Source: Acidobacteriota bacterium
Lineage (GTDB): Bacteria > Acidobacteriota > Terriglobia > UBA7540
Assembly (NCBI GenBank): GCA_021827245.1
Contig: JAKAWN010000133.1
Span: 1-15,242 of the forward strand
Direction: 5' to 3'
Length of the DNA: 15,242 nt
Notes under the pieces: generated by a model
Databases searched by the model: none
Seen by the model: only the letters and a program-made list of their open reading frames with translations
What the model was told of the DNA's origin: nothing
Part shown: one piece after another, positions 1 to 6,950 of the stretch
Numbering within the stretch: position 1 is the stretch's first letter
How the letters are laid out: each line of letters starts with the position of its first letter
Made by a program: the position numbers and the translations under genes

Positions 1-1
1 G

Positions 2-1411
2 TCAGGCCTTTACCTGCCCAGATTTTTCCACACGATCGTTGACCGCCCTCGCCAGAGCTTCGGCAATCTTCCATACGTTCCCCGCCCCGATGGTCAGCAC
101 TAAGTCACCGTCGCGAAGGTCAGTCAAAATCTCATTGATCACATTTGAGTCGGAAGCGGCATAGCGGGCGCGCGTAAAACCAAGCTCGTTCATTCTTGCC
201 ACCAGCCGTTGTGAGGTAATGCCCGGAATGGGCGGTTCGCTTGCGGCGTAGATATCGAGCACGTAAACTCGGTCGCAGGCCTCGAAGCATTGGGCGAATT
301 CGTCCATCAGAAATTTGGTTCGGGTATAGCGGTGGGGTTGAAAGATGGCGCGAATCCGCCGCGCTCCCCTCAACCTCGCCGCGTCGAGAGTCGCCTTGAT
401 CTCTGTCGGATGGTGGCCGTAATCGTCAATAATCGTGATTCCGTCGACTTCGGCCCTCACCTGAAAACGCCTGTCGGCCCCGCGGAAAAACTCCAACCCT
501 TCTTGAATTTGTTTCTGGTCGAGATCGAGTTCGCGTCCCACGGCTATGGAGGCGAGGGCATTCTGCACATTGTGCCGCCCCGGAATGTTAACTTTAAATG
601 TCCCGGCGAATTTCCCGTCCACGGCGACATCAAAGCTTGAACCTCCTGGCCGCAACTCCAGATTGCGTGCCGTTATGTCAGCTCCGGATTGGATTCCATA
701 AGTTATAACTCGCCTGCGCAAGCGCGGAAACACTGCCTGCATCATGCTTCTCCAGGGAGGATCCATGCAAGCAATAACGGCTCCGTAGAAAGGGACCTTG
801 TTCATAAAAGAAACAAAGGATTCCTGAATCTCTCCGAGGTCACCGTAATGGTCAAGATGCTCTCGATCAATATTCGTGACTACGGCAACTGTTGGCAGCA
901 GATAGAGGAATGAGCGGTCGCTCTCATCAGCTTCCACCACCATCAACTCGCTTTTCCCCAACCTGGCGCTGGAACCAAAAACGTCCAGGCGTCCACCGAT
1001 GACAGCAGTGGGATCCAAGCCGCCTTCCGACAACATGACTGCCACCATTGAAGTCACGGTGGTCTTTCCGTGCGAGCCTGCGACAGCTACACAAAACTTC
1101 AGGCGCATCAGTTCCGCCAACATTTCAGCGCGGGGAATCACCGGGATTTTTCTGTGTGCCGCCTCGGCGATTTCAGGGTTCATCAGAGGCACGGCCGACG
1201 ATACGACAACAACCTCGGCCTCACCGATATTCTCCACTGCATGGTGGTCAAAGACTCGCGCCCCCAGCCGGCTTAACCGCTCTGTCACGGGCGTCCGGTG
1301 AAGGTCCGAACCGGAAACGCTGTACCCCAGGTTGAGCAACACTTCGGCCAGACCGCTCATCCCGATGCCGCCAATGCCGACAAAATGGATTCTCCGAACC
1401 TTCCCAAGCAT
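2..1411 (-). CDS. murC: UDP-N-acetylmuramate--L-alanine ligase MurC
   Basis: Cytoplasmic ATP-dependent ligase that adds L-alanine to UDP-MurNAc, the first amino acid of the peptidoglycan stem. Counting from the ATG at 1411 (469 aa), the N-terminal Rossmann part has HFVGIGGIGMSGLAE near residues 9-23. The ATP loop GSHGKTT is at 112-118. EADESDRSF (160-168) and TNIDREHLDHYG (179-190) are family motifs of the central domain. The C-terminal Mur-ligase domain follows, so length and domain order are normal. The TGA stop is at bases 2-4, so the gene is complete. The start is uncertain: an in-frame TTG at 1417 lies about 10 bases after GGAGGGGAG, while the ATG at 1411 lies about 16 bases after it but close to a weaker GAGAG. 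It begins about 50 bases after the murG stop, so it is probably co-transcribed with murG. Confidence 0.97.
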   Translation of the reverse strand: MLGKVRRIHFVGIGGIGMSGLAEVLLNLGYSVSGSDLHRTPVTERLSRLGARVFDHHAVENIGEAEVVVVSSAVPLMNPEIAEAAHRKIPVIPRAEMLAELMRLKFCVAVAGSHGKTTVTSMVAVMLSEGGLDPTAVIGGRLDVFGSSARLGKSELMVVEADESDRSFLYLLPTVAVVTNIDREHLDHYGDLGEIQESFVSFMNKVPFYGAVIACMDPPWRSMMQAVFPRLRRRVITYGIQSGADITARNLELRPGGSSFDVAVDGKFAGTFKVNIPGRHNVQNALASIAVGRELDLDQKQIQEGLEFFRGADRRFQVRAEVDGITIIDDYGHHPTEIKATLDAARLRGARRIRAIFQPHRYTRTKFLMDEFAQCFEACDRVYVLDIYAASEPPIPGITSQRLVARMNELGFTRARYAASDSNVINEILTDLRDGDLVLTIGAGNVWKIAEALARAVNDRVEKSGQVKA

Positions 1412-1460
1412 AGCCAATTCTCTCGATCTCCCCTCCGCGTTTCAATGGCGTTCTGGCGTT

Positions 1461-2636
1461 TCAATTCTCCCGGCACAACTCTTCAACCAAATCCGCGATG
1501 CGGGATGCAGCCTGAGGACTCGCCAGCCTCCTTGCCCGTTGCTCCATCTGCTCCAGTTTGCTGGTATCACCGAGCAAATCCATGACCTCATCCACCAGTC
1601 GATCCGGATTCAGGTCCTTCTGCTCAATCACGCATGCTCCTCCGGCGTACTCAAGAGCTCGGGCGTTGTGCAACTGGTGCTGATCCGTCGCAGAAGGATA
1701 AGGAACCAGAACCGAGGCCTTTCCAGCGGCCGCCAATTCAGCTACCGTTGCGGCTCCGGCCCGGCAAATGACCAGATCGGCCTGCGAAAACGCTTCTGCA
1801 ATGTTATCAATAAATGCGCATACCTCAGACCCTGGCCATTCGTTGCCGTACGCTACCTCCACAGCATTATAGTCTGCCTCTCCCGTCTGATGGATAAATC
1901 TGAGAGTTCCATGTGCCCGCGACCTCAAAAGTGGGAGACTCTCCACAATGCACTGATTCAGCGCTCTTGCCCCCTGGCTCCCGCCCACGACGAGAACCGC
2001 GAGTGAAGACGTGTGGGCTTTAGGCGGCAACTCATAAAACTCCTGGCGTACGGGATGCCCGGTTAGCCGCCCCTTCGACCCATAAGTCCGGAGGGCCTGC
2101 TCAAACCCTACAGCAGCCAACCGCACGAATGGCGACAGCACGCGGTTGGTGAATCCCGGAATCGCGTTTGGCTCGTATAGTAAGGTTGGAATCCCAGCGA
2201 GCGCAGCTTCCAACATCACTGGGCCGGATATATAGCCTCCGATGCCAACCACAACACCGGGGCGCAGCCGGTAGAGAAGCCTTGCGGCCTCAAAAGCGCT
2301 CCGGGGCAGCTTGGCCGCGTTGCGAGCCCTGTTCCAACCCGAAATCCCCTTCAGACCGGCTGCCTGGATCGTTTCCAGTCTGTAGCCGGACCGCGGGATC
2401 ACGCGAGTCTCAAGCCCCCTTCCACTACCAAGAAATACCGTTTCGTATTTAGGCGCGCCTGCGCCTGAAATCTCAGACCGTCGACGCATCTCATCGGCCA
2501 CTGCCAGCGCAGGAAAGATGTGGCCACCAGTGCCACCGGCTGCCATGAGGATACGTATCAGGCGTTGCCCCTGTGGCACCAATGAAGACGCCAATCGCCG
2601 TTCCTTTTCCAGGATTAACTCGCCCTGACTGTCCAT
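1461..2636 (-). CDS. murG: Undecaprenyldiphospho-muramoylpentapeptide beta-N-acetylglucosaminyltransferase MurG
   Basis: Membrane-associated GT-B glycosyltransferase that adds GlcNAc from UDP-GlcNAc to lipid I, giving lipid II on the cytoplasmic face. Counting from the ATG at 2636 (391 aa), the glycine-rich lipid I loop GGTGGH is at 34-39. The second loop GIGGYISGP is at 131-139, followed by TLLYEPNAIPG at 151-161 and GGSQGA at 218-223. The UDP-GlcNAc site CRAGAATVAE at 291-300 runs into the PYPSATDQHQ segment. About 30 residues precede the conserved RILMAAGG, longer than usual. Other possible starts are GTG at 2648 and TTG at 2594; the TTG has AAGGA seven bases upstream and would give a more typical N-terminus. 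The gene begins 10-25 bases after the ftsW stop, as expected in one operon. Confidence 0.96.
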   Translation of the reverse strand: MDSQGELILEKERRLASSLVPQGQRLIRILMAAGGTGGHIFPALAVADEMRRRSEISGAGAPKYETVFLGSGRGLETRVIPRSGYRLETIQAAGLKGISGWNRARNAAKLPRSAFEAARLLYRLRPGVVVGIGGYISGPVMLEAALAGIPTLLYEPNAIPGFTNRVLSPFVRLAAVGFEQALRTYGSKGRLTGHPVRQEFYELPPKAHTSSLAVLVVGGSQGARALNQCIVESLPLLRSRAHGTLRFIHQTGEADYNAVEVAYGNEWPGSEVCAFIDNIAEAFSQADLVICRAGAATVAELAAAGKASVLVPYPSATDQHQLHNARALEYAGGACVIEQKDLNPDRLVDEVMDLLGDTSKLEQMEQRARRLASPQAASRIADLVEELCREN

Positions 2637-2658
2637 CCACAGAAACACTTTCAGACAG

Positions 2659-3750
2659 CTAACTTGTATTTTGGGATATGTTCAGAAGTATTCCCAAAGC
2701 AAACAGCGTCATCACCAGCGATGACCCTCCATAGCTGATCAGCGGTAGAGGAAGCCCCTTGGTTGGCAGAAGCCCAATAACGACGCTGATGTTCACCAGC
2801 GCCTGGCCAACGACCATGACAGTAATCCCAATAGCCAGAAGTCTTCCAAAGTCGTCGGAACAGCGCGCGGCCACCCGCAAACCCCTCCATAAGAGTACAA
2901 GGAAAGCCCCAATAACAATGACCGCTCCGATGAAACCCAGTTCTTCGCTGATCACTGCAAATATGAAATCATTCTGGGGATCCGGCAGGAAAAAGAGTTT
3001 CTCCTTGCCTTCCATCAGGCCAAGCCCGGTGATTCCTCCAGTTCCAACCGCTATGAACGATTGGATGATCTGGAATCCAGCGCCCAGCGGATCAGCATAG
3101 GGGTGCAGGAAGGCCGTAATCCGCTTCATCCGGTAGCTGGCATCGAAAATCAGCAGAAAGATTACCGGAAACGCCGCCACCAGCCCATACCCATAGTAGA
3201 CCAGCGGGAGCCCCGACACGAACAACATGGCAGCCACGATCATGCAAAGGGCCAACGTGGTTCCAAAGTCGGGCTCTTTCAAGACCAGCAAGGCATCAGT
3301 CCCAGCCACCATTCCAATTGGCAACAGCGTGCGCTTCCAATCCTCGACTTCTCCTTTGCGCATGGCGAGGAAGTATGCGAGGAAAACAACGATGATGACT
3401 TTCGACAGTTCCGAAGGCTGAAATCTTGCTGGCCCGATTTGCAGCCACCGATGGGCATTATGGATTGGATTCAGGAACAAAGTCAGAACCAGCAATATGA
3501 GCTGGATGGCAACAGCCGGAAAGATGATGGTAGGCTTGGCCAGGCGACGGTAATCGAAGTTCATCATGACCGTCATCAGCGCGAGTCCTATAATCGCCCA
3601 CATCCCCTGCCGGAAGAGAAAGTAATAGCTTGAATGGAACTGTTCCTGGGCCATCACGGCAGAAGCGCTGTACACCATGACGAGCCCGAACAGAAGCAGA
3701 ACAACTATCGTCCCGAACAACACCTTGTCAGTCTGGAGCTGCCGCGCCAT
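2659..3750 (-). CDS. ftsW: SEDS-family peptidoglycan glycosyltransferase FtsW
   Basis: Polytopic membrane protein that polymerises lipid II into glycan strands at the septum, working with its partner transpeptidase (the PBP at 10007-12061). The 363 residues contain many hydrophobic helices and the SEDS signatures. These include NAHRWLQIGPARFQPSELSK at 98-117, LKEPDFGTT at 157-165, DFIFAVISEELGF at 261-273 and the C-terminal GLLPTKGLPLPLISYGGSS at 326-344. The position between murD and murG favours FtsW over the paralogue RodA. The ATG overlaps the murD stop by one base (TAATG) and AAGGAG lies about 11 bases upstream, so translation is probably coupled to murD. Length is close to the family norm and nothing looks broken. 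Confidence 0.97.
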   Translation of the reverse strand: MARQLQTDKVLFGTIVVLLLFGLVMVYSASAVMAQEQFHSSYYFLFRQGMWAIIGLALMTVMMNFDYRRLAKPTIIFPAVAIQLILLVLTLFLNPIHNAHRWLQIGPARFQPSELSKVIIVVFLAYFLAMRKGEVEDWKRTLLPIGMVAGTDALLVLKEPDFGTTLALCMIVAAMLFVSGLPLVYYGYGLVAAFPVIFLLIFDASYRMKRITAFLHPYADPLGAGFQIIQSFIAVGTGGITGLGLMEGKEKLFFLPDPQNDFIFAVISEELGFIGAVIVIGAFLVLLWRGLRVAARCSDDFGRLLAIGITVMVVGQALVNISVVIGLLPTKGLPLPLISYGGSSLVMTLFALGILLNISQNTS

Positions 3751-5570
3751 TAGCCGCCATTCTCCTTGTGAGCCGGCCGATGCCTTCTGATATCGATCTC
3801 TGAGAGGGCAACTCGCCCGGGACCCGTCCTTTGCCTCACTGGAACTGACGCAGCCCGAACTTCATAGGCTAGCGGTTCGTCGTCGACCTTCTCAGGCACT
3901 GCAAGATCATCTTCATCCACGAGGTATTCATCTGCCTCGTCCACGAAGTCAGCGTTACTCTGCGTGCGTGCTTCCTCCGCACTCACCTCATAAACGTATT
4001 CCAGTTCAGGGGGGTTCGTGAGCACTAATGGCTCAGGCTGGGGTGTCGCCGGCCGGGCGTAATCCTGACCAGTAATCCGCTCAGTCGGGGAACCTTCCGG
4101 TCCCGGCGAATCCCGATGCTCGTGTGTCGACGAAGCAGGCTCGTTGGCGGCCCCGGCAGCCGAAACTCGAACTTCCGGTGTCGGATCGAATCCTTGGAAT
4201 CTGCCCCTGCCGTGATTCTCTTCTGCCAGCCGTGCGACCAAATCCTTGAATACTCGACCGCGGTGTTCAAAGTCCTCAAACTGGTCGAAGCTGGAGCAAG
4301 CTGGAGCAAGCAATACTACATCGCCAGGCGCCGCCCGCTCGGCCGCCGTTTTCAAAGCAGTTTGCAGGTTGCCTGCTTCCACAATTTCTGCCGCTCCCGA
4401 CAATTCGCTGACTATCCGTTTCTGAGCAGCGCCTATCACGAGCACTTCACGCACACGGTCCTTCAGCAGGCTACGGAGGGGTGCATAGGGTGCCCCCTTA
4501 TCCTTGCCTCCCAGAATCAGGTGGACGCCACTTTCAAAAGTGGAGAGCGCTTTTGCCGCCGCGTCGACACTCGTTGCCTTGGAGTCATTGTAGAAGTCCA
4601 CTCCACGAATTTCCCTCACGAACTCCAGCCGGTGCTCCACGCCGGCAAACCCAAGGATTGCCCGCCGAATGGAGGAGAATTCCGCTCCCAGCGCGCACGC
4701 GGCCGCCGAGGCAGCCAGAACGTTCTCGAGATTGAATTCGCCACGCAGGCGAACGTCAGACGTCCTCAACAAGGCCACTTCCAGATTCTGGACCCGATAC
4801 AGGAAGGTCGCACGGGACACGAAAACTCCGTTAGCGAGCTCCTTCCGTCGGCTGAAAAGTATTTTCCGGCTCCGAATAGAGGGTGCGAGCTTCATCACGT
4901 TATCGTCGTCGGCGTTCAGGATCGCGTAGTCATCCGGCATCTGATTGCGGAAGATGCGCGCCTTCGCCGCAATATATGCGTCGAAGTTCGGATGGCGGTC
5001 CATGTGGTTTGGACTGAGGTTCAATAGCACTGCTACGTGAGGGCGGAACCTGTCGATCGTTTCGAGCTGAAAACTGCTCAACTCCGAGACGACGATCGAT
5101 GCAGGAGAATCCTGATCCACCGCCGTAAGCAGCGGCACGCCGATATTCCCGCCAACAAAGGTGGAAAAACCCGACGCAGACAGAATCTTGCCCAGCAGCG
5201 ATGTGGTCGTGGTCTTCCCGTTGGTCCCCGTAATACCGACGAGGCGTCCCTCCAGGAACCATCCTGCGACTTCGACTTCGGGAACTACGGAGATTCCCTT
5301 TTGCCTCGCAAGATTCAGTACCGGCAAGTCCGGCCGCACGCCCGGGCTGATGACAATAAAATCATGCCGAAGGAATGTCGATTCCTGATGCAGCCCTAGC
5401 TCCAGGCCAACCTTACAATTGAGCAGCTCAGGAATCTCCTTCGGAAAGTCGCTTGGCGACCGCAGGTCCGTCACGGTGACCACCGCTCCGTGCTCGCTCA
5501 GCCAACGAGCCGCAGCCAACCCGCTTCGCGCCAATCCCACCACCAGCACTTTCTTTCCGCGAATATCCAT
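3750..5570 (-). CDS. murD: UDP-N-acetylmuramoyl-L-alanine--D-glutamate ligase MurD with a long C-terminal extension
   Basis: Cytoplasmic ATP-dependent ligase that adds D-glutamate to UDP-MurNAc-L-Ala. From the ATG at 5570 it is 606 aa. Visible motifs are the N-terminal Rossmann VLVVGLARSG (8-17), the ATP loop GTNGKTTT (115-122), NLSPNHMDRH (184-193), YNDSKATS (327-334) and LAPACSSFDQF (421-431). The catalytic fold ends near residue 453, the usual MurD length. About 154 further residues follow: a Pro/Ser/Gly-rich stretch, an acidic patch (residues 520-570, 19 of 51 acidic), and a basic tail. The ATG is preferred because AGGGAGG lies eight bases upstream; a TTG at 5573 is also in frame. The start overlaps the stop of the upstream RHH gene by one base, and the stop overlaps ftsW by one base. 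Confidence 0.96.
   Translation of the reverse strand: MDIRGKKVLVVGLARSGLAAARWLSEHGAVVTVTDLRSPSDFPKEIPELLNCKVGLELGLHQESTFLRHDFIVISPGVRPDLPVLNLARQKGISVVPEVEVAGWFLEGRLVGITGTNGKTTTTSLLGKILSASGFSTFVGGNIGVPLLTAVDQDSPASIVVSELSSFQLETIDRFRPHVAVLLNLSPNHMDRHPNFDAYIAAKARIFRNQMPDDYAILNADDDNVMKLAPSIRSRKILFSRRKELANGVFVSRATFLYRVQNLEVALLRTSDVRLRGEFNLENVLAASAAACALGAEFSSIRRAILGFAGVEHRLEFVREIRGVDFYNDSKATSVDAAAKALSTFESGVHLILGGKDKGAPYAPLRSLLKDRVREVLVIGAAQKRIVSELSGAAEIVEAGNLQTALKTAAERAAPGDVVLLAPACSSFDQFEDFEHRGRVFKDLVARLAEENHGRGRFQGFDPTPEVRVSAAGAANEPASSTHEHRDSPGPEGSPTERITGQDYARPATPQPEPLVLTNPPELEYVYEVSAEEARTQSNADFVDEADEYLVDEDDLAVPEKVDDEPLAYEVRAASVPVRQRTGPGRVALSEIDIRRHRPAHKENGG
3753..4214 (-). other. MurD C-terminal extension, probably disordered
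   Basis: This stretch codes for roughly the last 154 residues of MurD, after the usual end of the ligase (…VARLAEEN). It contains no Mur-ligase motif. The first 65 residues are rich in Pro, Ser, Thr and Gly. The next 51 have 19 Asp/Glu and two Arg/Lys, with YVYEVSAEE near the start and YEVRAAS near the end. The last 30 are basic (RQRTGPGR, IRRHRP). The charge pattern suggests a flexible tail with an interaction patch, but I recognise no domain. It is uninterrupted and runs directly into the ftsW start. Confidence 0.7.
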
Positions 5571-5752
5571 CAAGAAAGCCTCCCTTGCCGGTCGCGACCG
5601 TTACGGCGGAAGTGGGTCGCAAGGATTTCGGAAATCACAACCGAAAGAGACCTTCCGGTTCGTTGTGCCAGCCGCCGGGCTGACTCTAAAGGCTTGCGGT
5701 CCAGCGTCAGGCTGACTCGTGTCGGGTTGCGAAAGGATTTTGGTCTGCCCAT
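5570..5752 (-). CDS. Small ribbon-helix-helix (Arc/CopG-like) DNA-binding protein
   Basis: A 60-residue basic protein with the layout of a ribbon-helix-helix repressor. It has a short N-terminal arm (GRPKSFRNP), a beta strand (TRVSLTLD, about 11-18), helix A (PLESARRLAQRTG, about 21-33) and helix B (SLSVVISEILATHF, about 35-48). Family members dimerise and the paired strands enter the DNA major groove. The TGA shares its last base with the murD ATG (TGATG), which argues that this is a real, co-translated gene. There is no Shine-Dalgarno sequence just upstream. The predicted promoter places the transcript start only 8-9 bases before the ATG, so translation may be nearly leaderless. A 15-bp palindrome over that promoter is a candidate operator for this protein. 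No toxin gene adjoins it, so a transcription factor is likelier than an antitoxin, but its target is inferred. Confidence 0.8.
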   Translation of the reverse strand: MGRPKSFRNPTRVSLTLDRKPLESARRLAQRTGRSLSVVISEILATHFRRNGRDRQGRLS

Positions 5753-5763
5753 CAGTTATTTAC

Positions 5764-5778
5764 GCGCATTTTATGCGC
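5764..5778. promoter_or_regulatory. 15-bp palindrome over the -10 box, candidate RHH operator
   Basis: GCGCAT TTT ATGCGC is a perfect inverted repeat with six-base arms and a three-base spacer. Its centre at 5771 is also the centre of the predicted -10 box (5768-5773). A dimeric repressor bound here would block RNA polymerase. It lies 12 bases upstream of the RHH start codon, the usual place for an autoregulatory site. The binding partner is inferred. Confidence 0.5.
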
Positions 5779-5796
5779 ACAAATTCCCTCCGTCAA
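5768..5796 (-). promoter_or_regulatory. Predicted sigma70-type promoter for the RHH-murD-ftsW-murG-murC segment
   Basis: On the minus strand the sequence reads TTGACG, 17 bases, TAAAAT: five of six matches in each box at the optimal spacing. It lies in the 58-base gap between the mraY stop and the RHH start. The predicted transcript start is near 5760-5761, so the leader would be 8-9 bases. Upstream genes may also read through. Confidence 0.6.
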
Positions 5797-5810
5797 CGGT
5801 TTTTTATGCC

Positions 5811-6941
5811 TTAGCGGAGCTTCAGTGTTGTCAGCGCAAACAGAGCACAGACCAGCGCGGCGATCCAGAAACGAGCGATAATCTTCGATTCCCTCCACCC
5901 TTGCAGCTCGAAGTGGTGGTGAAGAGGTGCCATCCTGAAAATGCGTTTCTTTCGGAGCTTATATGAGCCCACCTGGAGAATGACCGAAAGCGCCTCAATC
6001 AAGAAAATACCACCGATAAAAGGAAGCAGCAGTTCCTGTTTGATAATTACGGCTACTGCAGCGACCGCACCGCCAAGGGAAAGGGAACCCACATCGCCCA
6101 TGAAAATCTCTGCCGGGTACGCGTTATACCAGAGAAATCCGAGGCTGGAGCCGACCATCGCTCCACAGAAAATCGTAAGCTCCGCCGCCTCAGGCAGATG
6201 TTCGATGTCCAGGTACGCCGACCACACGGCGTGGCCAGATACGTACGTCAGGACAGTCAATGCCGAGGCCGCCACAACTACGCACCCAATAGCCAGGCCA
6301 TCAAGGCCGTCCGTCAGGTTCACCGCGTTGGATGACCCCACCAGGATCAGAACGGCAAAAACGAGAAACGGCAGGAACGCGATGGGATAGCTCCAGGAGC
6401 TGTGCAGCAGGCCCGGGATCGTAAAACTGGGATGAATACGCTTGAAGAAGGGAAAAACGATAGATGTAGAATAGAGGCCGCCGGCCGTCATCGCCACCAG
6501 GATCATGCCAAAGACGAAACTGACCAGGATTTGAAGCATGAATTTCGTCCGGGCCCTGAGCCCGAGATTATTTCGCTTTCGCACCTTCTGATAGTCATCC
6601 CAAAAGCCAATTGCAGCAAAGGCCATGGTAACGCCGAGCGCAAGCCAGACGAACGGATTGCTCAGATCAGCCCAAAGCAGTGTGGGAATAACAATGCACA
6701 GGTTGATCAGGACTCCGCCCATAGTCGGAGTGCCTGCCTTGGCTTGATGAGCTTTCGGTCCATCCTCGCGAATATATTGGCCGATCTGGAACTGCTTGAG
6801 CTTTCGGATCACATACGGCCCGAGCATCACGGAAAGGAACAGGGCGGTCAGGCTCGCATAGGCGGTTCGGAAAGTGACATATCGGAAAAGGTTGAAGAGG
6901 TGGAACTGGGCGTGAAATTTCAGATAAAGATAATAGAACAT
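5811..6941 (-). CDS. mraY: Phospho-N-acetylmuramoyl-pentapeptide-transferase MraY
   Basis: Integral membrane enzyme that transfers phospho-MurNAc-pentapeptide to undecaprenyl phosphate, making lipid I and releasing UMP. The 376 residues give a multi-pass profile with the family motifs in order. GPKAHQAKAGTPTMGG is at 61-76, the aspartate pair of WDDYQKVRKR at 114-123, NLTDGLDGLA at 208-217, MGDVGSLSLGG at 281-291 with the catalytic Asp in GD, and APLHHHFELQGW at 338-349. Length is slightly above the E. coli protein (about 360). AGGA sits four bases before the ATG. The start lies nine bases after the murF stop, so the two are surely co-transcribed. After its stop comes a 58-base gap with a new promoter. 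Confidence 0.98.
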   Translation of the reverse strand: MFYYLYLKFHAQFHLFNLFRYVTFRTAYASLTALFLSVMLGPYVIRKLKQFQIGQYIREDGPKAHQAKAGTPTMGGVLINLCIVIPTLLWADLSNPFVWLALGVTMAFAAIGFWDDYQKVRKRNNLGLRARTKFMLQILVSFVFGMILVAMTAGGLYSTSIVFPFFKRIHPSFTIPGLLHSSWSYPIAFLPFLVFAVLILVGSSNAVNLTDGLDGLAIGCVVVAASALTVLTYVSGHAVWSAYLDIEHLPEAAELTIFCGAMVGSSLGFLWYNAYPAEIFMGDVGSLSLGGAVAAVAVIIKQELLLPFIGGIFLIEALSVILQVGSYKLRKKRIFRMAPLHHHFELQGWRESKIIARFWIAALVCALFALTTLKLR

Positions 6942-6950
6942 GAATTCCTA

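Noticed and set aside
4288..4312. Tandem duplication of a 10-base unit (CTGGAGCAAG twice)
   Set aside because: It falls in the conserved APACSSFD segment of murD and encodes the normal motif, so it is coincidental coding sequence.
4116..5027. Long plus-strand open frame (303 codons) opposite murD
   Set aside because: It lies wholly antisense to well-conserved murD coding sequence, has no recognisable domain, and is a by-product of the GC-rich opposite frame. The same applies to other antisense frames, for example 8263-9063 over murE/murF and 3061-3633 over ftsW.
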